A stretch of 64,000 nt of DNA from Roseicitreum antarcticum. Its GTDB lineage: Bacteria > Pseudomonadota > Alphaproteobacteria > Rhodobacterales > Rhodobacteraceae. Location of the stretch: contig NZ_CP061498.1 of NCBI RefSeq assembly GCF_014681765.1, forward strand, positions 2,803,501-2,867,500, in the 5' to 3' direction. The translations under genes were made by a program, and so were the position numbers. Under the pieces are notes generated by a model. The model saw only the letters and a list, made by a program, of their open reading frames with translations. It was not told the DNA's origin and made no database searches. Shown in pieces: positions 1 to 11,174 of the stretch; within the stretch, counting starts at the first letter, position 1; each line of letters begins with the position of its first letter.

Positions 1-1482
1 GAAGATCTTAAGGATCTGGCGGACGAATGGCGCGCGCACATGATCGAAATTGCGGTCGAGCAAGACGACACCGTGATGGAAGCCTACCTTGACGGCATCG
101 AGCCCGATGAGGCAACGCTGCGCCGCCTGATCCGCAAGGGTACGCTGGCACTGGCCTTCGTGCCGGTCACCACGGGTTCTGCGTTCAAGAACAAGGGCGT
201 GCAGCCCCTGTTGAACTCGGTCATCGATTTCCTGCCCAGCCCGCTGGACGTGCCCGCCTACATGGGTTTCAGCCCGGACGATGAGACGGAAACCCGTAAC
301 ATCGCGCGGCACGCCGACGATTCCGAGCCGTTCTCGGGCCTGGCATTCAAAATCATGAACGACCCCTTCGTGGGCTCGCTGACCTTCACACGCCTGTATT
401 CGGGCATGCTGAAGAAAGGCGACAACATGCTCAACGCCACCAAAGGCAAAAAAGAGCGTGTTGGCCGTATGATGATGATGCACGCGATCAACCGCGAAGA
501 AATCGACGAAGCGTTTGCAGGCGACATCATCGCGCTGGCCGGTCTGAAGGAAACCACCACCGGGGACACGCTGTGCGCGCCGTCTTCGCCCGTGGTTCTG
601 GAAACCATGACTTTCCCCGAGCCGGTCATCGAGATCGCGATCGAGCCGAAGTCGAAAGCCGACCAAGAGAAAATGGGTCTGGCCCTGGCGCGTCTGGCGG
701 CTGAAGACCCCTCGTTCCGCGTGGAAACCGATTTTGAATCGGGTCAGACGATCATGAAAGGCATGGGCGAGCTTCACCTCGACATCCTGGTGGATCGCAT
801 GAAGCGCGAATTCAAGGTCGAAGCCAACATCGGCGCACCGCAAGTTGCTTACCGTGAGACGATCTCGAAGCTGGCCGAAATTGACTATACCCACAAGAAA
901 CAGACCGGTGGTACCGGCCAGTTCGCACGGATCAAGCTGATCATCGAACCGACTGCGCCGGGCGAAGGCTATTCCTTCGAATCGAAGATCGTGGGTGGTT
1001 CGGTGCCGAAGGAATACATCCCCGGTGTCGAAAAAGGCATCAAATCGGTGATGGATTCCGGCCCGCTGGCAGGCTTCCCGGTGATCGACTTCAAGGTTGC
1101 GCTGGTCGACGGTGCGTTCCACGACGTGGACTCCAGCGTTCTGGCGTTTGAGATCGCATCGCGGGCTGCCATGCGTGAGGGTCTGAGAAAGGCCGGCGCG
1201 AAGCTGCTGGAACCGATGATGAAGGTCGAAGTTGTGACCCCGGAAGAATACACCGGCGGCATCATCGGCGACTTGACCAGCCGTCGCGGCCAGATCTCGG
1301 GCCAGGAAAACCGTGGCAACGCCGTTGCCATCGACGCCTTCGTCCCGTTGGCCAACATGTTTGGCTACATCAACACGCTGCGTTCGATGTCGTCGGGCCG
1401 GGCCAACTTCTCGATGCAATTCGCGCATTATGAAGCCGTGCCGCAGAACATCTCGGACGAGATCCAGAAGAAATACGCATAA
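1..1482 (+). CDS. fusA: Elongation factor G, C-terminal part (5' end outside window)
   Basis: The frame is open from base 1, so the gene begins upstream and only about 493 C-terminal residues of a roughly 700-aa protein are present. EF-G is the GTPase that translocates tRNA and mRNA on the ribosome and, with RRF, helps recycle ribosomes. The visible part covers the end of the G domain, domain II ([18 protein letters not shown]), domain III and the domain IV/V region ([43 protein letters not shown]). It is followed by tuf in the classical str-operon order. The call is certain; the P-loop and switch regions lie outside the window. Confidence 0.98.
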   Translation, partial: EDLKDLADEWRAHMIEIAVEQDDTVMEAYLDGIEPDEATLRRLIRKGTLALAFVPVTTGSAFKNKGVQPLLNSVIDFLPSPLDVPAYMGFSPDDETETRNIARHADDSEPFSGLAFKIMNDPFVGSLTFTRLYSGMLKKGDNMLNATKGKKERVGRMMMMHAINREEIDEAFAGDIIALAGLKETTTGDTLCAPSSPVVLETMTFPEPVIEIAIEPKSKADQEKMGLALARLAAEDPSFRVETDFESGQTIMKGMGELHLDILVDRMKREFKVEANIGAPQVAYRETISKLAEIDYTHKKQTGGTGQFARIKLIIEPTAPGEGYSFESKIVGGSVPKEYIPGVEKGIKSVMDSGPLAGFPVIDFKVALVDGAFHDVDSSVLAFEIASRAAMREGLRKAGAKLLEPMMKVEVVTPEEYTGGIIGDLTSRRGQISGQENRGNAVAIDAFVPLANMFGYINTLRSMSSGRANFSMQFAHYEAVPQNISDEIQKKYA

Positions 1483-1488
1483 CGGGAT

Positions 1489-1542
1489 GGCGGGGTGAAC
1501 CCCGCCCTACCCACCATCAGTAGGGCGGGTCACGCACCCGCC
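1489..1542. repeat. Composite palindromic element between fusA and tuf
   Basis: Three inverted repeats overlap here. A 7-bp stem GGCGGGG/CCCCGCC has a TGAA loop (1489-1506). An 8-bp pair CGCCCTAC/GTAGGGCG spans 1503-1527. A 7-bp stem GGCGGGT/ACCCGCC spans 1524-1542. The arms can form alternative pairings. It resembles REP-like palindromes or an mRNA processing/attenuation structure. There is no T-run, so simple termination is unlikely. Confidence 0.55.
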
Positions 1543-1567
1543 GCCCGAAAAGATAAAGGAGCCCACC

Positions 1568-2743
<1,176 letters not shown>

Positions 2744-2753
2744 TCGAATGGTC

Positions 2754-2775
2754 GGGTGCGCGCTTTCGCGCACCC
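2754..2775 (+). other. Intergenic hairpin between tuf and rpsJ
   Basis: A perfect 9-bp stem GGGTGCGCG/CGCGCACCC closes a CTTT loop. Only a weak T content follows (ACCTTTGCC). It could stabilise the tuf 3' end or act as a leaky terminator before the S10 genes. Confidence 0.5.
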
Positions 2776-2796
2776 ACCTTTGCCAGGGATAAGACA

Positions 2797-3105
2797 ATGC
2801 AAGGTCAAACGATCCGCATCCGGCTGAAGGCCTTCGATTACCGCGTTCTGGATTCCAGCACGCAGGAAATCGTCAATACGGCCAAGCGCACGGGCGCACA
2901 GGTACGCGGGCCGATCCCGCTGCCGAACAAGATTGAAAAATTCACCGTTCTGCGCGGTCCGCACATCGACAAGAAGTCGCGCGACCAGTGGGAAATCCGC
3001 ACGCACAAACGCCTTCTCGACATCGTCGACCCCACTCCGCAAACCGTGGACGCGCTTATGAAGCTCGACCTGGCTGCCGGTGTGGATGTCGAGATCAAGG
3101 TTTAA
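2797..3105 (+). CDS. rpsJ: 30S ribosomal protein S10 (NusE)
   Basis: S10 is a 30S head protein and, as NusE, joins transcription antitermination complexes. The 102-aa protein begins [19 protein letters not shown] and carries the conserved [19 protein letters not shown] segment. It is the first gene of the S10 cluster, 53 bp after tuf and 13 bp before rplC, which implies cotranscription. Nothing unusual is seen. Confidence 0.99.
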   Translation: MQGQTIRIRLKAFDYRVLDSSTQEIVNTAKRTGAQVRGPIPLPNKIEKFTVLRGPHIDKKSRDQWEIRTHKRLLDIVDPTPQTVDALMKLDLAAGVDVEIKV

Positions 3106-3118
3106 GGGAGCCCGACAG

Positions 3119-3985
3119 ATGCGCTCTGGAGTAATTGCTAAAAAGCTGGGCATGACCCGGCTGTTCCTGGAAGACGGTCGGCAGGTTCCTGTCACCGTGC
3201 TTCAGCTGGACGGGTTGCAGGTCGTTGCCTGCCGCACCGCTGAGACCGACGGATATTCCGCCGTTCAGCTGGGTGCGGGCGCTGCGAAAGCAAAACGCAC
3301 CACCGCCGCCATGCGCGGCCACTTCGCCAAGGCCAATGTTGCGCCGAAGCGGAAACTGGCCGAATTCCGCGTGACGCCTGACAACATGATCGACGTGGGT
3401 GAAGAAATCACCGCCGACCATTACTTTGCCGGGCAGTTCGTGGATATCGCGGGCACCTCGATCGGTAAGGGTTTTGCCGGTGTCATGAAGCGCCACAACT
3501 TTGGCGGCCTGCGGGCCACCCACGGTGTGTCGGTCAGCCACCGGTCGCACGGGTCCACGGGCCAGTGTCAGGACCCGGGCAAGGTGTTCAAAGGCAAGAA
3601 AATGGCCGGTCATATGGGTTCCGCCCGTATCACCACGCAGAACCTGCAGGTCGTCAAGACCGATAGCGAACGCGGGCTGATCATGATCAAGGGCGCCGTG
3701 CCCGGGTCGAAAGGCGGCTGGGTCACGATCAAGGATGCGGTCAAGAAACCGTTCCCCGAGAACGCGATTGTGCCTGCCGCGCTGCGATCCGCTGCCGATG
3801 CCGCTGCGAAAGCCGCTGCTGAAGCCGCCGCTGCCGCCGCCGCCGAGGAAGAAGCCGCACGCGTGGCTGCCGCCGAGGCTGAAGCTGCTGCGCAAGAAGC
3901 CGCCCTGGCCGATGCCGAGGCGTCGATCGACGCGGACAAGGCTGCTGTGGACCCCAACGCTGCACCTGAAGGGGACGACAAATGA
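3119..3985 (+). CDS. rplC: 50S ribosomal protein L3 with Ala-rich C-terminal tail
   Basis: L3 is an early-assembling 23S rRNA binder near the peptidyl transferase centre. I chose the ATG at 3119 ([16 protein letters not shown]) because of family conservation and the GGGAG Shine-Dalgarno; an in-frame ATG at 3080 lies inside rpsJ. The core has [13 protein letters not shown] and [20 protein letters not shown]. The protein is 288 aa against about 209 in E. coli: the last 65-70 residues are an alanine/glutamate-rich, probably helical extension ending NAAPEGDDK. The stop overlaps the rplD start (ATGA). Confidence 0.98.
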   Translation: MRSGVIAKKLGMTRLFLEDGRQVPVTVLQLDGLQVVACRTAETDGYSAVQLGAGAAKAKRTTAAMRGHFAKANVAPKRKLAEFRVTPDNMIDVGEEITADHYFAGQFVDIAGTSIGKGFAGVMKRHNFGGLRATHGVSVSHRSHGSTGQCQDPGKVFKGKKMAGHMGSARITTQNLQVVKTDSERGLIMIKGAVPGSKGGWVTIKDAVKKPFPENAIVPAALRSAADAAAKAAAEAAAAAAAEEEAARVAAAEAEAAAQEAALADAEASIDADKAAVDPNAAPEGDDK

Positions 3986-4602
3986 AACTCGACGTAATCA
4001 ATCTTGATGCGGCAGCCGCGGGTGACATCGACCTCGATGATGCCATCTTCGGTCTGGAGCCCCGTGCAGACATTCTGCACCGGGTCGTCCGCTGGCAGCG
4101 CGCCCGCGCGCAGGCCGGGACGCACAAGACCAAGGGCCGGTCCGAGACCAGCTATTCGACCAAGAAGATCTATCGCCAGAAGGGCACCGGCGGCGCACGC
4201 CACGGTGACCGGAACGCGCCGATCTTCCGGTCGGGCGGTGTTTACAAAGGGCCGGTCCCGCGCAGCCATGCGTTTGATCTGCCGAAGAAAGTCCGCGCCC
4301 TGGGTCTGAAGCACGCATTGTCCGCGAAAGCAGGCAGCGGCAAGCTGATCATCCTGGAATCGACCGACATGGCCGAAGGGAAGACTTCGGTTCTTGCCAA
4401 GGCCGCGAAGGAACTGGGCTGGAAAAAGGTCCTGATCATCGACGGCGCCGAGGTGAATGAGAACTTCGCCATGGCCGCGCGGAACATCGAAGGTATCGAT
4501 GTGCTGCCGACGATGGGCGCAAACGTATACGATATCCTGAAACGTGACACCCTGGTGATCACGCGCGCAGGGATCGAAGCTCTGGAGGCTCGGCTGAAAT
4601 GA
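3982..4602 (+). CDS. rplD: 50S ribosomal protein L4
   Basis: L4 lines the polypeptide exit tunnel and in E. coli also represses its own operon; that regulation is not established for this lineage. The protein is 206 aa. It contains the conserved tunnel loop around [20 protein letters not shown] and the segment [21 protein letters not shown]. Both ends overlap neighbours by 4 bp (ATGA with rplC and with rplW), so translation is coupled. Confidence 0.99.
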   Translation: MKLDVINLDAAAAGDIDLDDAIFGLEPRADILHRVVRWQRARAQAGTHKTKGRSETSYSTKKIYRQKGTGGARHGDRNAPIFRSGGVYKGPVPRSHAFDLPKKVRALGLKHALSAKAGSGKLIILESTDMAEGKTSVLAKAAKELGWKKVLIIDGAEVNENFAMAARNIEGIDVLPTMGANVYDILKRDTLVITRAGIEALEARLK

Positions 4603-4895
4603 GCGCGAAGGCAGAACAATACGATGTGATCCGCAAGCCGATCATCACCGAAAAGGCCACCATGGCATCTGAAGCCAATGCCGTGGTGTTCGAGGTGGCG
4701 ATGGACGCGAACAAGCCGCAGATCAAACAAGCCGTCGAGGCGCTGTTTGGTGTGAAGGTCAAAGCGGTCAACACGACGATCACCAAAGGCAAGGTCAAGC
4801 GCTTCAAGGGCATGCTGGGCCGCCGCCGTGACGTCAAGAAAGCATATGTCACCCTCGAAGAGGGAAATGCTATCGACGTGAACACAGGTCTTTGA
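4599..4895 (+). CDS. rplW: 50S ribosomal protein L23
   Basis: L23 sits at the tunnel exit and is the docking site for trigger factor and SRP. The 98-aa protein contains [20 protein letters not shown] and the rRNA-binding segment [20 protein letters not shown]. Its start overlaps the rplD stop. The downstream gap to rplB (116 bp) is long for this operon and holds a terminator-like structure. Confidence 0.99.
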   Translation: MSAKAEQYDVIRKPIITEKATMASEANAVVFEVAMDANKPQIKQAVEALFGVKVKAVNTTITKGKVKRFKGMLGRRRDVKKAYVTLEEGNAIDVNTGL

Positions 4896-4910
4896 TAAAG
4901 ACCAAGCGAC

Positions 4911-4945
4911 TCAACGGCCCGGGTTTCCGGGCCGTTGATTATTTT
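4911..4945 (+). terminator. Terminator-like hairpin between rplW and rplB
   Basis: A perfect 12-bp stem (TCAACGGCCCGG, 4911-4922, with its complement at 4927-4938) closes a GTTT loop and is followed by TTATTTT. This has the form of an intrinsic terminator but lies inside the S10 operon. Two further small hairpins follow before rplB (GCGGG/CCCGC near 4946-4960 and GGACC/GGTCC near 4977-4988). Partial attenuation or processing is possible. Confidence 0.7.
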
Positions 4946-5011
4946 GCGGGTCTGGCCCGCATTTGGACGAAACTGGACCACTTGGTCCGAAGCTGACGGA
5001 AGACAGAAAGC

Positions 5012-5851
5012 ATGGCACTCAAGTCGTATAAACCGACGACGCCGGGCCAGCGTGGGCTGGTTCTGATCGACCGTTCGGAGCTTTGGAAAGGTCGCCCCGT
5101 CAAGGCCCTCACGCAGGGTCTGACGAAATCGGGCGGTCGGAACAACACCGGACGGATCACGATGCGCCGCATGGGCGGGGGCGCGAAGCGTCTCTATCGC
5201 ATTGTGGACTTCAAACGCACGAAGTTCGGCATTCCGGCCACCGTTGAACGGATCGAATACGATCCCAACCGCACGGCCTTCATCGCACTGATCAAGTATC
5301 AGGACGGCGAGCAATCCTATATCCTGGCGCCGCAGCGGCTGGGCGTGGGCGACACCATTGTCGCCAACACAAAAACCGACGTGAAGCCGGGCAACGCAAT
5401 GCCGTTTTCGGGCATGCCGATCGGTACGATCGTGCACAACGTCGAACTGAAAGCGGGCAAGGGCGGTCAGATCGCACGCGCCGCAGGCACCTATGCCCAG
5501 TTCGTCGGCCGCGACGGTGGGTATGCCCAGATCCGCCTGTCCTCGGGCGAGCTGCGCATGGTGCGTCAGGAATGCATGGCCACGATCGGTGCCGTGTCGA
5601 ACCCCGACAACTCGAACCAGAACTTCGGCAAGGCTGGCCGGATGCGCCATTACGGCATCCGCCCGTCGGTGCGTGGTGTGGTCATGAACCCCATCGACCA
5701 CCCGCATGGTGGTGGTGAGGGTCGGACATCGGGTGGTCGTACCCCCGTTACCCCGTGGGGTAAGGACACCAAGGGTAAGAAGACCCGCTCGAACAAGGCT
5801 ACGGACAAATATATCCTCCGTACGCGCCACGCCAAGAAGAAGGGTCGCTGA
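5012..5851 (+). CDS. rplB: 50S ribosomal protein L2
   Basis: L2 is a primary 23S rRNA binder needed for subunit association and peptidyl transferase activity. The 279-aa protein starts [20 protein letters not shown] and has the conserved C-terminal [20 protein letters not shown] motif, whose histidine is implicated in activity. A modest GAAAG Shine-Dalgarno precedes the ATG. rpsS follows after 3 bp. Confidence 0.99.
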   Translation: MALKSYKPTTPGQRGLVLIDRSELWKGRPVKALTQGLTKSGGRNNTGRITMRRMGGGAKRLYRIVDFKRTKFGIPATVERIEYDPNRTAFIALIKYQDGEQSYILAPQRLGVGDTIVANTKTDVKPGNAMPFSGMPIGTIVHNVELKAGKGGQIARAAGTYAQFVGRDGGYAQIRLSSGELRMVRQECMATIGAVSNPDNSNQNFGKAGRMRHYGIRPSVRGVVMNPIDHPHGGGEGRTSGGRTPVTPWGKDTKGKKTRSNKATDKYILRTRHAKKKGR

Positions 5852-5854
5852 TCC

Positions 5855-6133
5855 ATGTCACGTTCAGTCTGGAAAGGCCCTTTCGTTGACGCTTATGTGC
5901 TGAAAAAAGCAGAAAAAGCGCGCGATTCAGGGCGGAATGAAGTTATCAAGATCTGGTCGCGCCGTTCGACCATCCTGCCGCAGTTTGTCGGCCTGACGTT
6001 CGGCGTCTACAACGGGAAAAAACACATTCCCGTCAACGTCTCCGAAGATATGATCGGCCAGAAGTTTGGCGAATACTCGCCGACGCGGACCTACTACGGT
6101 CACGCCGCCGACAAAAAAGCGAAACGGAAGTAA
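5855..6133 (+). CDS. rpsS: 30S ribosomal protein S19
   Basis: S19 is a 30S head protein that works with S13 at the A-site finger bridge. The 92-aa protein begins [20 protein letters not shown] and contains [19 protein letters not shown] and [20 protein letters not shown]. It lies between rplB and rplV with gaps of 3 and 5 bp. Confidence 0.99.
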   Translation: MSRSVWKGPFVDAYVLKKAEKARDSGRNEVIKIWSRRSTILPQFVGLTFGVYNGKKHIPVNVSEDMIGQKFGEYSPTRTYYGHAADKKAKRK

Positions 6134-6138
6134 TCGCC

Positions 6139-6519
6139 ATGGGTAAAGAGAAAAATCCGCGCCGCGTGGCCGAGAACGAAGCAATGGCCAAGACGCGCAT
6201 GCTGCGCACCTCGCCGCAGAAACTGAACCTGGTTGCCCAGATGATCCGTGGCAAGTCGGTGGACAAGGCTTTGGCCGACCTCACCTTCTCCAAGAAGCGG
6301 ATCGCGGGCGATGTGAAAAAGTGCCTGCAATCGGCAATCGCCAATGCTGAAAACAACCACGGTCTGGACGTTGACGAACTGGTCATCGCCGAGGCGTGGG
6401 TCGGCAAGAACCTGGTCATGAAACGTGGGCGTCCGCGCGCACGCGGCCGTTTCGGCAAGATCATGAAGCCGTTTTCAGAGCTGACGATCAAGGTACGGCA
6501 ACCTGAGGAGCAAGCATAA
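6139..6519 (+). CDS. rplV: 50S ribosomal protein L22
   Basis: L22 lines the exit tunnel opposite L4, near the site where macrolides and stalling peptides act. The protein is 126 aa and carries [19 protein letters not shown] and the tunnel loop region [20 protein letters not shown]. The TAATG junction gives a 1-bp overlap with rpsC, indicating coupled translation. Confidence 0.99.
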   Translation: MGKEKNPRRVAENEAMAKTRMLRTSPQKLNLVAQMIRGKSVDKALADLTFSKKRIAGDVKKCLQSAIANAENNHGLDVDELVIAEAWVGKNLVMKRGRPRARGRFGKIMKPFSELTIKVRQPEEQA

Positions 6520-7220
6520 TGGGTCAGAAAGTCAATCCGATTGGCATGCGGCTTCAGGTCAACCGTACCTGGGACAGCCGCTGGTTCGCGGAAAGCAAGG
6601 ATTTCGGCAACCTGTTGCTGGAAGACCTGAGAATGCGCGAATTCATCAAGGAAGAGTGCAAGCAGGCCGGCATCAGCCGCGTCATCATCGAGCGCCCGCA
6701 CAAGAAATGCCGCGTCACGATCCATTCGGCCCGCCCGGGTGTCATCATCGGCAAGAAAGGCGCAGACATCGAGTCGCTGCGCAAGAAACTGTCGAAGTTC
6801 ACCAAGTCGGACCTGCACCTGAACATCGTTGAGGTTCGCAAGCCCGAACTGGACGCGCAGCTGGTTGCCGAAAGCATCACCCAGCAGCTGGAACGCCGGG
6901 TGTCCTTCCGTCGTGCCATGAAGCGTGCCGTGCAGAACGCGATGCGTATGGGGGCCCTGGGTATTCGGGTCAACGTCGCGGGCCGTCTGGGCGGGGCCGA
7001 GATTGCGCGTACCGAATGGTATCGTGAAGGCCGTGTGCCGCTGCACACCCTGCGCGCTGACATCGACTATGCACATTCCGAAGGTGCCACCGCGTACGGT
7101 ATCATCGGCGTCAAGGTCTGGATCTTCAAGGGTGAAATCCTTGAGCATGATCCGCAGGCCCGCGATCGCCGTTCTCAGGAACTTCAGGACAGCGGCGGCG
7201 CCTCGCGCCCGCGTCGCTGA
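6519..7220 (+). CDS. rpsC: 30S ribosomal protein S3
   Basis: S3 lies at the mRNA entry tunnel and contributes to mRNA helicase activity. The 233-aa protein has a KH domain with [19 protein letters not shown] (about residues 70-90) and the C-terminal domain with [20 protein letters not shown]. The C-terminal tail is basic. It starts at the rplV stop and is followed after 21 bp by rplP. Confidence 0.99.
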   Translation: MGQKVNPIGMRLQVNRTWDSRWFAESKDFGNLLLEDLRMREFIKEECKQAGISRVIIERPHKKCRVTIHSARPGVIIGKKGADIESLRKKLSKFTKSDLHLNIVEVRKPELDAQLVAESITQQLERRVSFRRAMKRAVQNAMRMGALGIRVNVAGRLGGAEIARTEWYREGRVPLHTLRADIDYAHSEGATAYGIIGVKVWIFKGEILEHDPQARDRRSQELQDSGGASRPRR

Positions 7221-7241
7221 CCGCACTGAAGGAGCAAGACA

Positions 7242-7655
7242 ATGCTGCAACCGAAACGGACCAAGTTCCGCAAGTTGTTCAAAGGCCGGATCAAGGGCGA
7301 AGCGAAGGGCGGGTTTGACCTGAACTTCGGCTCGTTCGGGCTGAAGGCGATCGAGCCCGAGCGGATCACCGCCCGGCAGATCGAAGCCGCCCGCCGCGCC
7401 ATGACCCGGCACATGAAACGTCAGGGCCGGGTCTGGATCCGGGTATTCCCCGACACCCCTGTTACCTCGAAGCCGACCGAAGTGCGGATGGGTAAAGGGA
7501 AAGGCTCGATCGATTTTTGGGCCTCCAAAGTTAAACCCGGCCGCATCATGTTCGAGATTGACGGGGTAGGGGAAGTTGTGGCAAGAGAAGCACTACGTCT
7601 TGCCGCGATGAAACTGCCGATCAAGACCAAGGTCGTCGTTCGCGAAGACTGGTGA
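7242..7655 (+). CDS. rplP: 50S ribosomal protein L16
   Basis: L16 helps organise the A-tRNA region of the 50S subunit. The 137-aa protein begins [20 protein letters not shown] and contains [19 protein letters not shown] and [18 protein letters not shown] Shine-Dalgarno precedes the ATG. A 106-bp gap with a hairpin separates it from rpmC. Confidence 0.99.
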   Translation: MLQPKRTKFRKLFKGRIKGEAKGGFDLNFGSFGLKAIEPERITARQIEAARRAMTRHMKRQGRVWIRVFPDTPVTSKPTEVRMGKGKGSIDFWASKVKPGRIMFEIDGVGEVVAREALRLAAMKLPIKTKVVVREDW

Positions 7656-7661
7656 ATTTTG

Positions 7662-7714
7662 CCAAGGCCCCGCAGGTTTCCCCACAGGGATTCATGCGGG
7701 GTCTTGGTGTTATT
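7662..7714 (+). terminator. Attenuator-like hairpin between rplP and rpmC
   Basis: A 12-bp stem (7662-7673 with 7696-7707, one G-T wobble) encloses a loop that itself contains a TCCC/GGGA mini-stem. It is followed by TGTTATT. The T-run is imperfect, so this is a weak terminator, pause or processing site rather than a firm operon end. Confidence 0.5.
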
Positions 7715-7761
7715 GGAAAAGCGTCAGCGCGTCTGGCGACTTCTGATGAGAGGATGGGCGC

Positions 7762-7965
7762 ATGAACGCCGAGGAATTGAGATCGAAGACCCCCGATCAG
7801 TTGCGTGATGCACTGGTCAGCCTGAAAAAAGAGGCGTTCAACCTGCGCTTCCAACAGGCAACGAATCAGCTGGAGAATACCGCGCGCGTCCGCAAGGTCC
7901 GCCGGGATGCTGCCCGCGTGAAAACGATTCTGAACCAAAAAGCTGCCGAAGCGGCCGCTAACTAA
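7762..7965 (+). CDS. rpmC: 50S ribosomal protein L29
   Basis: L29 binds next to L23 at the tunnel exit. The 67-aa, highly helical protein begins [20 protein letters not shown] and carries the family segment [26 protein letters not shown] lies upstream of the ATG. rpsQ follows after 11 bp. Confidence 0.98.
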   Translation: MNAEELRSKTPDQLRDALVSLKKEAFNLRFQQATNQLENTARVRKVRRDAARVKTILNQKAAEAAAN

Positions 7966-7976
7966 GGAGCTGGCAC

Positions 7977-8216
7977 ATGCCCAAACGCATTCTGCAAGGC
8001 ACCGTGACGAGCGACCAGAACGAACAGACCGTCACGGTTCTGGTCGAGCGCCGCTTTACGCACCCGGTGATGAAGAAAACCGTTCGTAGCACGAAGAAAT
8101 ATCGTGCCCATGACGCGAACAATCAATTCAAGGTTGGTGACACCGTCCGAATTCAGGAATGTGCGCCCGTCTCGAAAACCAAACGCTGGGAGGTTTTGGC
8201 AGAAGCTTCGGCTTAA
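7977..8216 (+). CDS. rpsQ: 30S ribosomal protein S17
   Basis: S17 is an early 16S rRNA binder of the 30S body. The OB-fold protein is 79 aa, starts [20 protein letters not shown], and contains [20 protein letters not shown] and [19 protein letters not shown] strong AAGGAG Shine-Dalgarno precedes it. A 63-bp gap with small inverted repeats leads to rplN. Confidence 0.99.
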   Translation: MPKRILQGTVTSDQNEQTVTVLVERRFTHPVMKKTVRSTKKYRAHDANNQFKVGDTVRIQECAPVSKTKRWEVLAEASA

Positions 8217-8279
8217 GCCATAAACCTTTCGGTTTGATCGAAACCCTGGGCATGATGCCCAAAGGTCGGGAGAAACCTA

Positions 8280-8648
8280 ATGATCCAGATGCAGACCAAT
8301 CTGGATGTTGCTGATAACTCCGGCGCACGCCGAGTTCAGTGCATCAAGGTCTTGGGCGGTTCGCACCGCCGCTACGCATCGGTCGGCGATATCATCGTCG
8401 TATCGGTGAAAGAAGCGATCCCCCGTGGCCGCGTCAAAAAAGGCGACGTGCGTAAAGCCGTCGTCGTGCGCACCGCGAAAGAAGTTCGTCGCGAAGATGG
8501 CACCGCCATCCGCTTCGACCGCAACGCTGCTGTTATCTTGAACAATAACAACGAGCCGATCGGCACCCGTATCTTCGGGCCGGTGGTGCGCGAGCTGCGT
8601 GCGAAGAACTTCATGAAGATCATCTCATTGGCTCCGGAGGTGCTCTGA
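8280..8648 (+). CDS. rplN: 50S ribosomal protein L14
   Basis: L14 forms part of an intersubunit bridge and is the binding site of the silencing factor RsfS. The 122-aa protein begins [20 protein letters not shown] and carries [20 protein letters not shown] and [11 protein letters not shown]. The TGATG junction overlaps rplX by 1 bp. Confidence 0.99.
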   Translation: MIQMQTNLDVADNSGARRVQCIKVLGGSHRRYASVGDIIVVSVKEAIPRGRVKKGDVRKAVVVRTAKEVRREDGTAIRFDRNAAVILNNNNEPIGTRIFGPVVRELRAKNFMKIISLAPEVL

Positions 8649-8953
8649 TGGCTGCCAAGCTCAAAAAAGGCGATAAGGTCGTTGTCCTCGCGGGCAAAGA
8701 CAAAGGGAAATCCGGCGCAATCAGCCGCGTGATGCCCGACGCCAACCAGGCTGTGGTAGAGGGTCTGAACATTTCGATCCGCCACACCAAGCAATCCCAG
8801 ACGACCCAAGGTGGCCGCATCCCGCAAGCGATGCCCATCGACCTGTCGAACCTGGCGTTGCAGGACGCAAACGGCAAAGCGACCCGTGTCGGCTTCCGCG
8901 TGGAAGAAGGCAAGAAGATCCGGTTCGCCAAAACCACCGGGGAGGCGATCTGA
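8648..8953 (+). CDS. rplX: 50S ribosomal protein L24
   Basis: L24 is an assembly initiator that binds the 5' end of 23S rRNA. The 101-aa protein has the KOW motif [18 protein letters not shown] at residues 5-23 and the segment [20 protein letters not shown]. Both ends overlap neighbours by a single base (TGATG), so the rplN-rplX-rplE block is translationally coupled. Confidence 0.99.
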   Translation: MAAKLKKGDKVVVLAGKDKGKSGAISRVMPDANQAVVEGLNISIRHTKQSQTTQGGRIPQAMPIDLSNLALQDANGKATRVGFRVEEGKKIRFAKTTGEAI

Positions 8954-9513
8954 TGCTGGACACCGCAACCTATATCCCGCGTCTGAAGGCTGAATATCGC
9001 GACCGTATCAAAGCGGCGCTGATGGAAGAATTCGGCTACAAGAACGCGATGATGCTGCCCAAACTGGACAAGGTCGTCCTGAACATGGGCATCGGCGAAG
9101 CCGTCAAGGACACCAAGAAGATCAAGTCGGCCCACGCCGACATGACCCAGATCGCTGGCCAGCGCGCTGTGATTACCAAAGCCAAGAACTCCATCGCCGG
9201 GTTCCGTGTCCGTGAAGAAATGCCGCTGGGCGTCAAAGTGACGCTGCGCGGCGACCGGATGTACGAATTCATGGACCGTCTGATCAACGTGGCCCTGCCG
9301 CGCGTCCGCGACTTTCGCGGCGTCAAGGGTTCGTCCTTCGACGGGCGTGGCAACTATGCCATGGGCATCAAGGAACATATCGTATTCCCCGAGATCAACT
9401 TCGACCAGGTCGATGAAGTCTGGGGCATGGATGTGATCATCTGCACCACCGCGAAAACCGACGCGGAAGCCAAGGCGCTGTTGAAGCAATTCAACATGCC
9501 CTTCAATAGCTGA
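8953..9513 (+). CDS. rplE: 50S ribosomal protein L5
   Basis: L5 binds 5S rRNA and contacts P-site tRNA in the central protuberance. The 186-aa protein contains [39 protein letters not shown] and [18 protein letters not shown]. It starts at the rplX stop and ends 18 bp before rpsN, within which lies a GGAG Shine-Dalgarno. Confidence 0.99.
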   Translation: MLDTATYIPRLKAEYRDRIKAALMEEFGYKNAMMLPKLDKVVLNMGIGEAVKDTKKIKSAHADMTQIAGQRAVITKAKNSIAGFRVREEMPLGVKVTLRGDRMYEFMDRLINVALPRVRDFRGVKGSSFDGRGNYAMGIKEHIVFPEINFDQVDEVWGMDVIICTTAKTDAEAKALLKQFNMPFNS

Positions 9514-9531
9514 CGCGGAAGGAGAAAAAAC

Positions 9532-9837
9532 ATGGCCAAGAAATCAATGGTCGAGCGCGAGAAAAAGCGGCAGGTGCTGGTGGCTAAATACGCCACGAAA
9601 CGCGCTGCGCTGAAAGCGATCGCTGCCGACGAATCCCGCCCGATGGAAGAACGCTTCAAGGCGAACCTGAAACTGGCGCAACTGCCGCGCAATTCCTCGG
9701 CAACGCGCCTGCACAACCGCTGCGAACTTAGCGGTCGCCCCAAGGCTTACTACCGTAAACTGAAACTTTCGCGGATCGCGCTGCGCGATCTGGCCTCGTT
9801 TGGTCAGATCCCCGGCATGGTCAAATCCAGCTGGTAA
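9532..9837 (+). CDS. rpsN: 30S ribosomal protein S14 (zinc-free type)
   Basis: S14 is a 30S head protein. The length of 101 aa and the absence of paired CxxC motifs place it in the long, zinc-independent class usual in proteobacteria. The C-terminal signature runs [19 protein letters not shown] and then [30 protein letters not shown] precedes the ATG. rpsH follows after 12 bp. Confidence 0.99.
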   Translation: MAKKSMVEREKKRQVLVAKYATKRAALKAIAADESRPMEERFKANLKLAQLPRNSSATRLHNRCELSGRPKAYYRKLKLSRIALRDLASFGQIPGMVKSSW

Positions 9838-9849
9838 GGAGGAAGCCTC

Positions 9850-10248
9850 ATGTCGATGAACGATCCTCTTGGCGATATGCTGACCCGCATCCGCAACGCA
9901 CAGTTGCGCGGCAAGTCCAAGGTCCACACGCCGGCGTCGAAGCTGCGCGCCTGGGTGCTGGATGTGCTGCTGGATGAAGGTTACATCCGCGGTTACGCCC
10001 CCGGTACGGGCGCCGATGGCCACCCGGAACTGGTGATCGAACTTAAATACGCCGATGGCACCCCTGCCATTCGTGAACTGAAGCGGATCTCGACCCCGGG
10101 TCGCCGCGTCTATTCCGGCGTCCGTGAAATCCCGTCGGTCCGTAACGGGCTTGGGGTTTCCGTCGTATCGACGCCGAAAGGTGTCATGTCAGATGCAAAT
10201 GCGCGCGCAGCCAATGTCGGCGGCGAAGTGCTTTGCCGCGTGTTCTGA
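9850..10248 (+). CDS. rpsH: 30S ribosomal protein S8
   Basis: S8 binds the central domain of 16S rRNA and, in E. coli, represses the spc operon through rplE mRNA; whether that holds here is unknown. The 132-aa protein begins [20 protein letters not shown] and ends with the family signature [25 protein letters not shown] precedes the start. Confidence 0.99.
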   Translation: MSMNDPLGDMLTRIRNAQLRGKSKVHTPASKLRAWVLDVLLDEGYIRGYAPGTGADGHPELVIELKYADGTPAIRELKRISTPGRRVYSGVREIPSVRNGLGVSVVSTPKGVMSDANARAANVGGEVLCRVF

Positions 10249-10258
10249 GGAGGGCAAG

Positions 10259-10792
10259 ATGTCTCGTATTGGGAAAAAACCGGTCGAGCTGCCCTCGGGT
10301 GTCAGCGCGTCGGTGTCTGGTCAGAAGATCGAAGTGAAGGGGCCGAAAGGCACCCGCTCCTTCACCGCGACCGACGACGTGGATATCATTCTGGACGGCA
10401 ATGTCGTGACCATCAAGCCGCGCGGCTCTTCCAAGCGGGCGCGTCAGCAATGGGGCATGACCCGGTCGATGGTGTCGAACCTGGCGCAAGGCGTCACCGG
10501 CGGTTTCAAGAAAGAGCTCGAACTGGTCGGCGTGGGTTACCGCGCCGCGATGCAGGGCAAAGACCTGAAACTGTCGTTGGGCTACAGCCACGAAGTCATT
10601 TTCGACGTACCTGCCGGGGTGACTGTTGCCACGCCGAAGCAAACCGAGATCACGATCGAAGGCATGGACCAGCAGGTCGTGGGCCAGGTCGCAGCGAATA
10701 TCCGCAAATGGCGGTCGCCGGAACCCTACAAGGGCAAAGGCATCCGTTACAAAGACGAATTTATCTTCCGTAAGGAAGGTAAGAAGAAGTAA
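10259..10792 (+). CDS. rplF: 50S ribosomal protein L6
   Basis: L6 lies near the sarcin-ricin loop and the factor-binding site. I chose the ATG at 10259 ([20 protein letters not shown], 177 aa) because it matches the family start and has GAGGAGGGC upstream; longer frames run into rpsH. Two L6 repeats are present, the second ending [20 protein letters not shown]. Confidence 0.99.
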   Translation: MSRIGKKPVELPSGVSASVSGQKIEVKGPKGTRSFTATDDVDIILDGNVVTIKPRGSSKRARQQWGMTRSMVSNLAQGVTGGFKKELELVGVGYRAAMQGKDLKLSLGYSHEVIFDVPAGVTVATPKQTEITIEGMDQQVVGQVAANIRKWRSPEPYKGKGIRYKDEFIFRKEGKKK

Positions 10793-10804
10793 GGGGCGCG
10801 AAAG

Positions 10805-11164
10805 ATGGCGAACACTAAGCTAAAGCTGTTCCAGAAACGCCGCCTGCGCGTTCGGAATAAGTTGCGGGATTTGGCAAACGGGCGTCTGCGCCTGTCGGTC
10901 CACCGTTCGAACAAAAACATCAGCGTTCAGCTGATCGACGATGTGAAAGGGATCACTGTCGCCTCTGCCTCCAGCATGGAGAAAGATCTGGGCGTCGTGG
11001 GTACCAACAACATCGAAGCCGCGACCAAGGTCGGGGCAGCGATTGCAGAACGCGCCAAAGCAGCCGGTGTCGAAGAATGCTATTTCGACCGTGGTGGGTT
11101 CCTCTTTCATGGGAAGGTCAAGGCAGTTGCCGAAGCCGCCCGTGAAGGCGGCCTGAAGTTCTGA
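10805..11164 (+). CDS. rplR: 50S ribosomal protein L18
   Basis: L18 binds 5S rRNA together with L5 and links it to 23S rRNA. The 119-aa protein has a basic N-terminus ([16 protein letters not shown]), then [18 protein letters not shown] and the C-terminal [20 protein letters not shown]. It lies 12 bp after rplF and 10 bp before rpsE. Confidence 0.99.
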   Translation: MANTKLKLFQKRRLRVRNKLRDLANGRLRLSVHRSNKNISVQLIDDVKGITVASASSMEKDLGVVGTNNIEAATKVGAAIAERAKAAGVEECYFDRGGFLFHGKVKAVAEAAREGGLKF

Positions 11165-11174
11165 GGAGACGATC

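Noticed and set aside
4946-5011. Small hairpins before rplB considered as an L4-type autoregulatory leader
   Set aside because: No resemblance I could defend to known r-protein leaders; kept only as unassigned structure.
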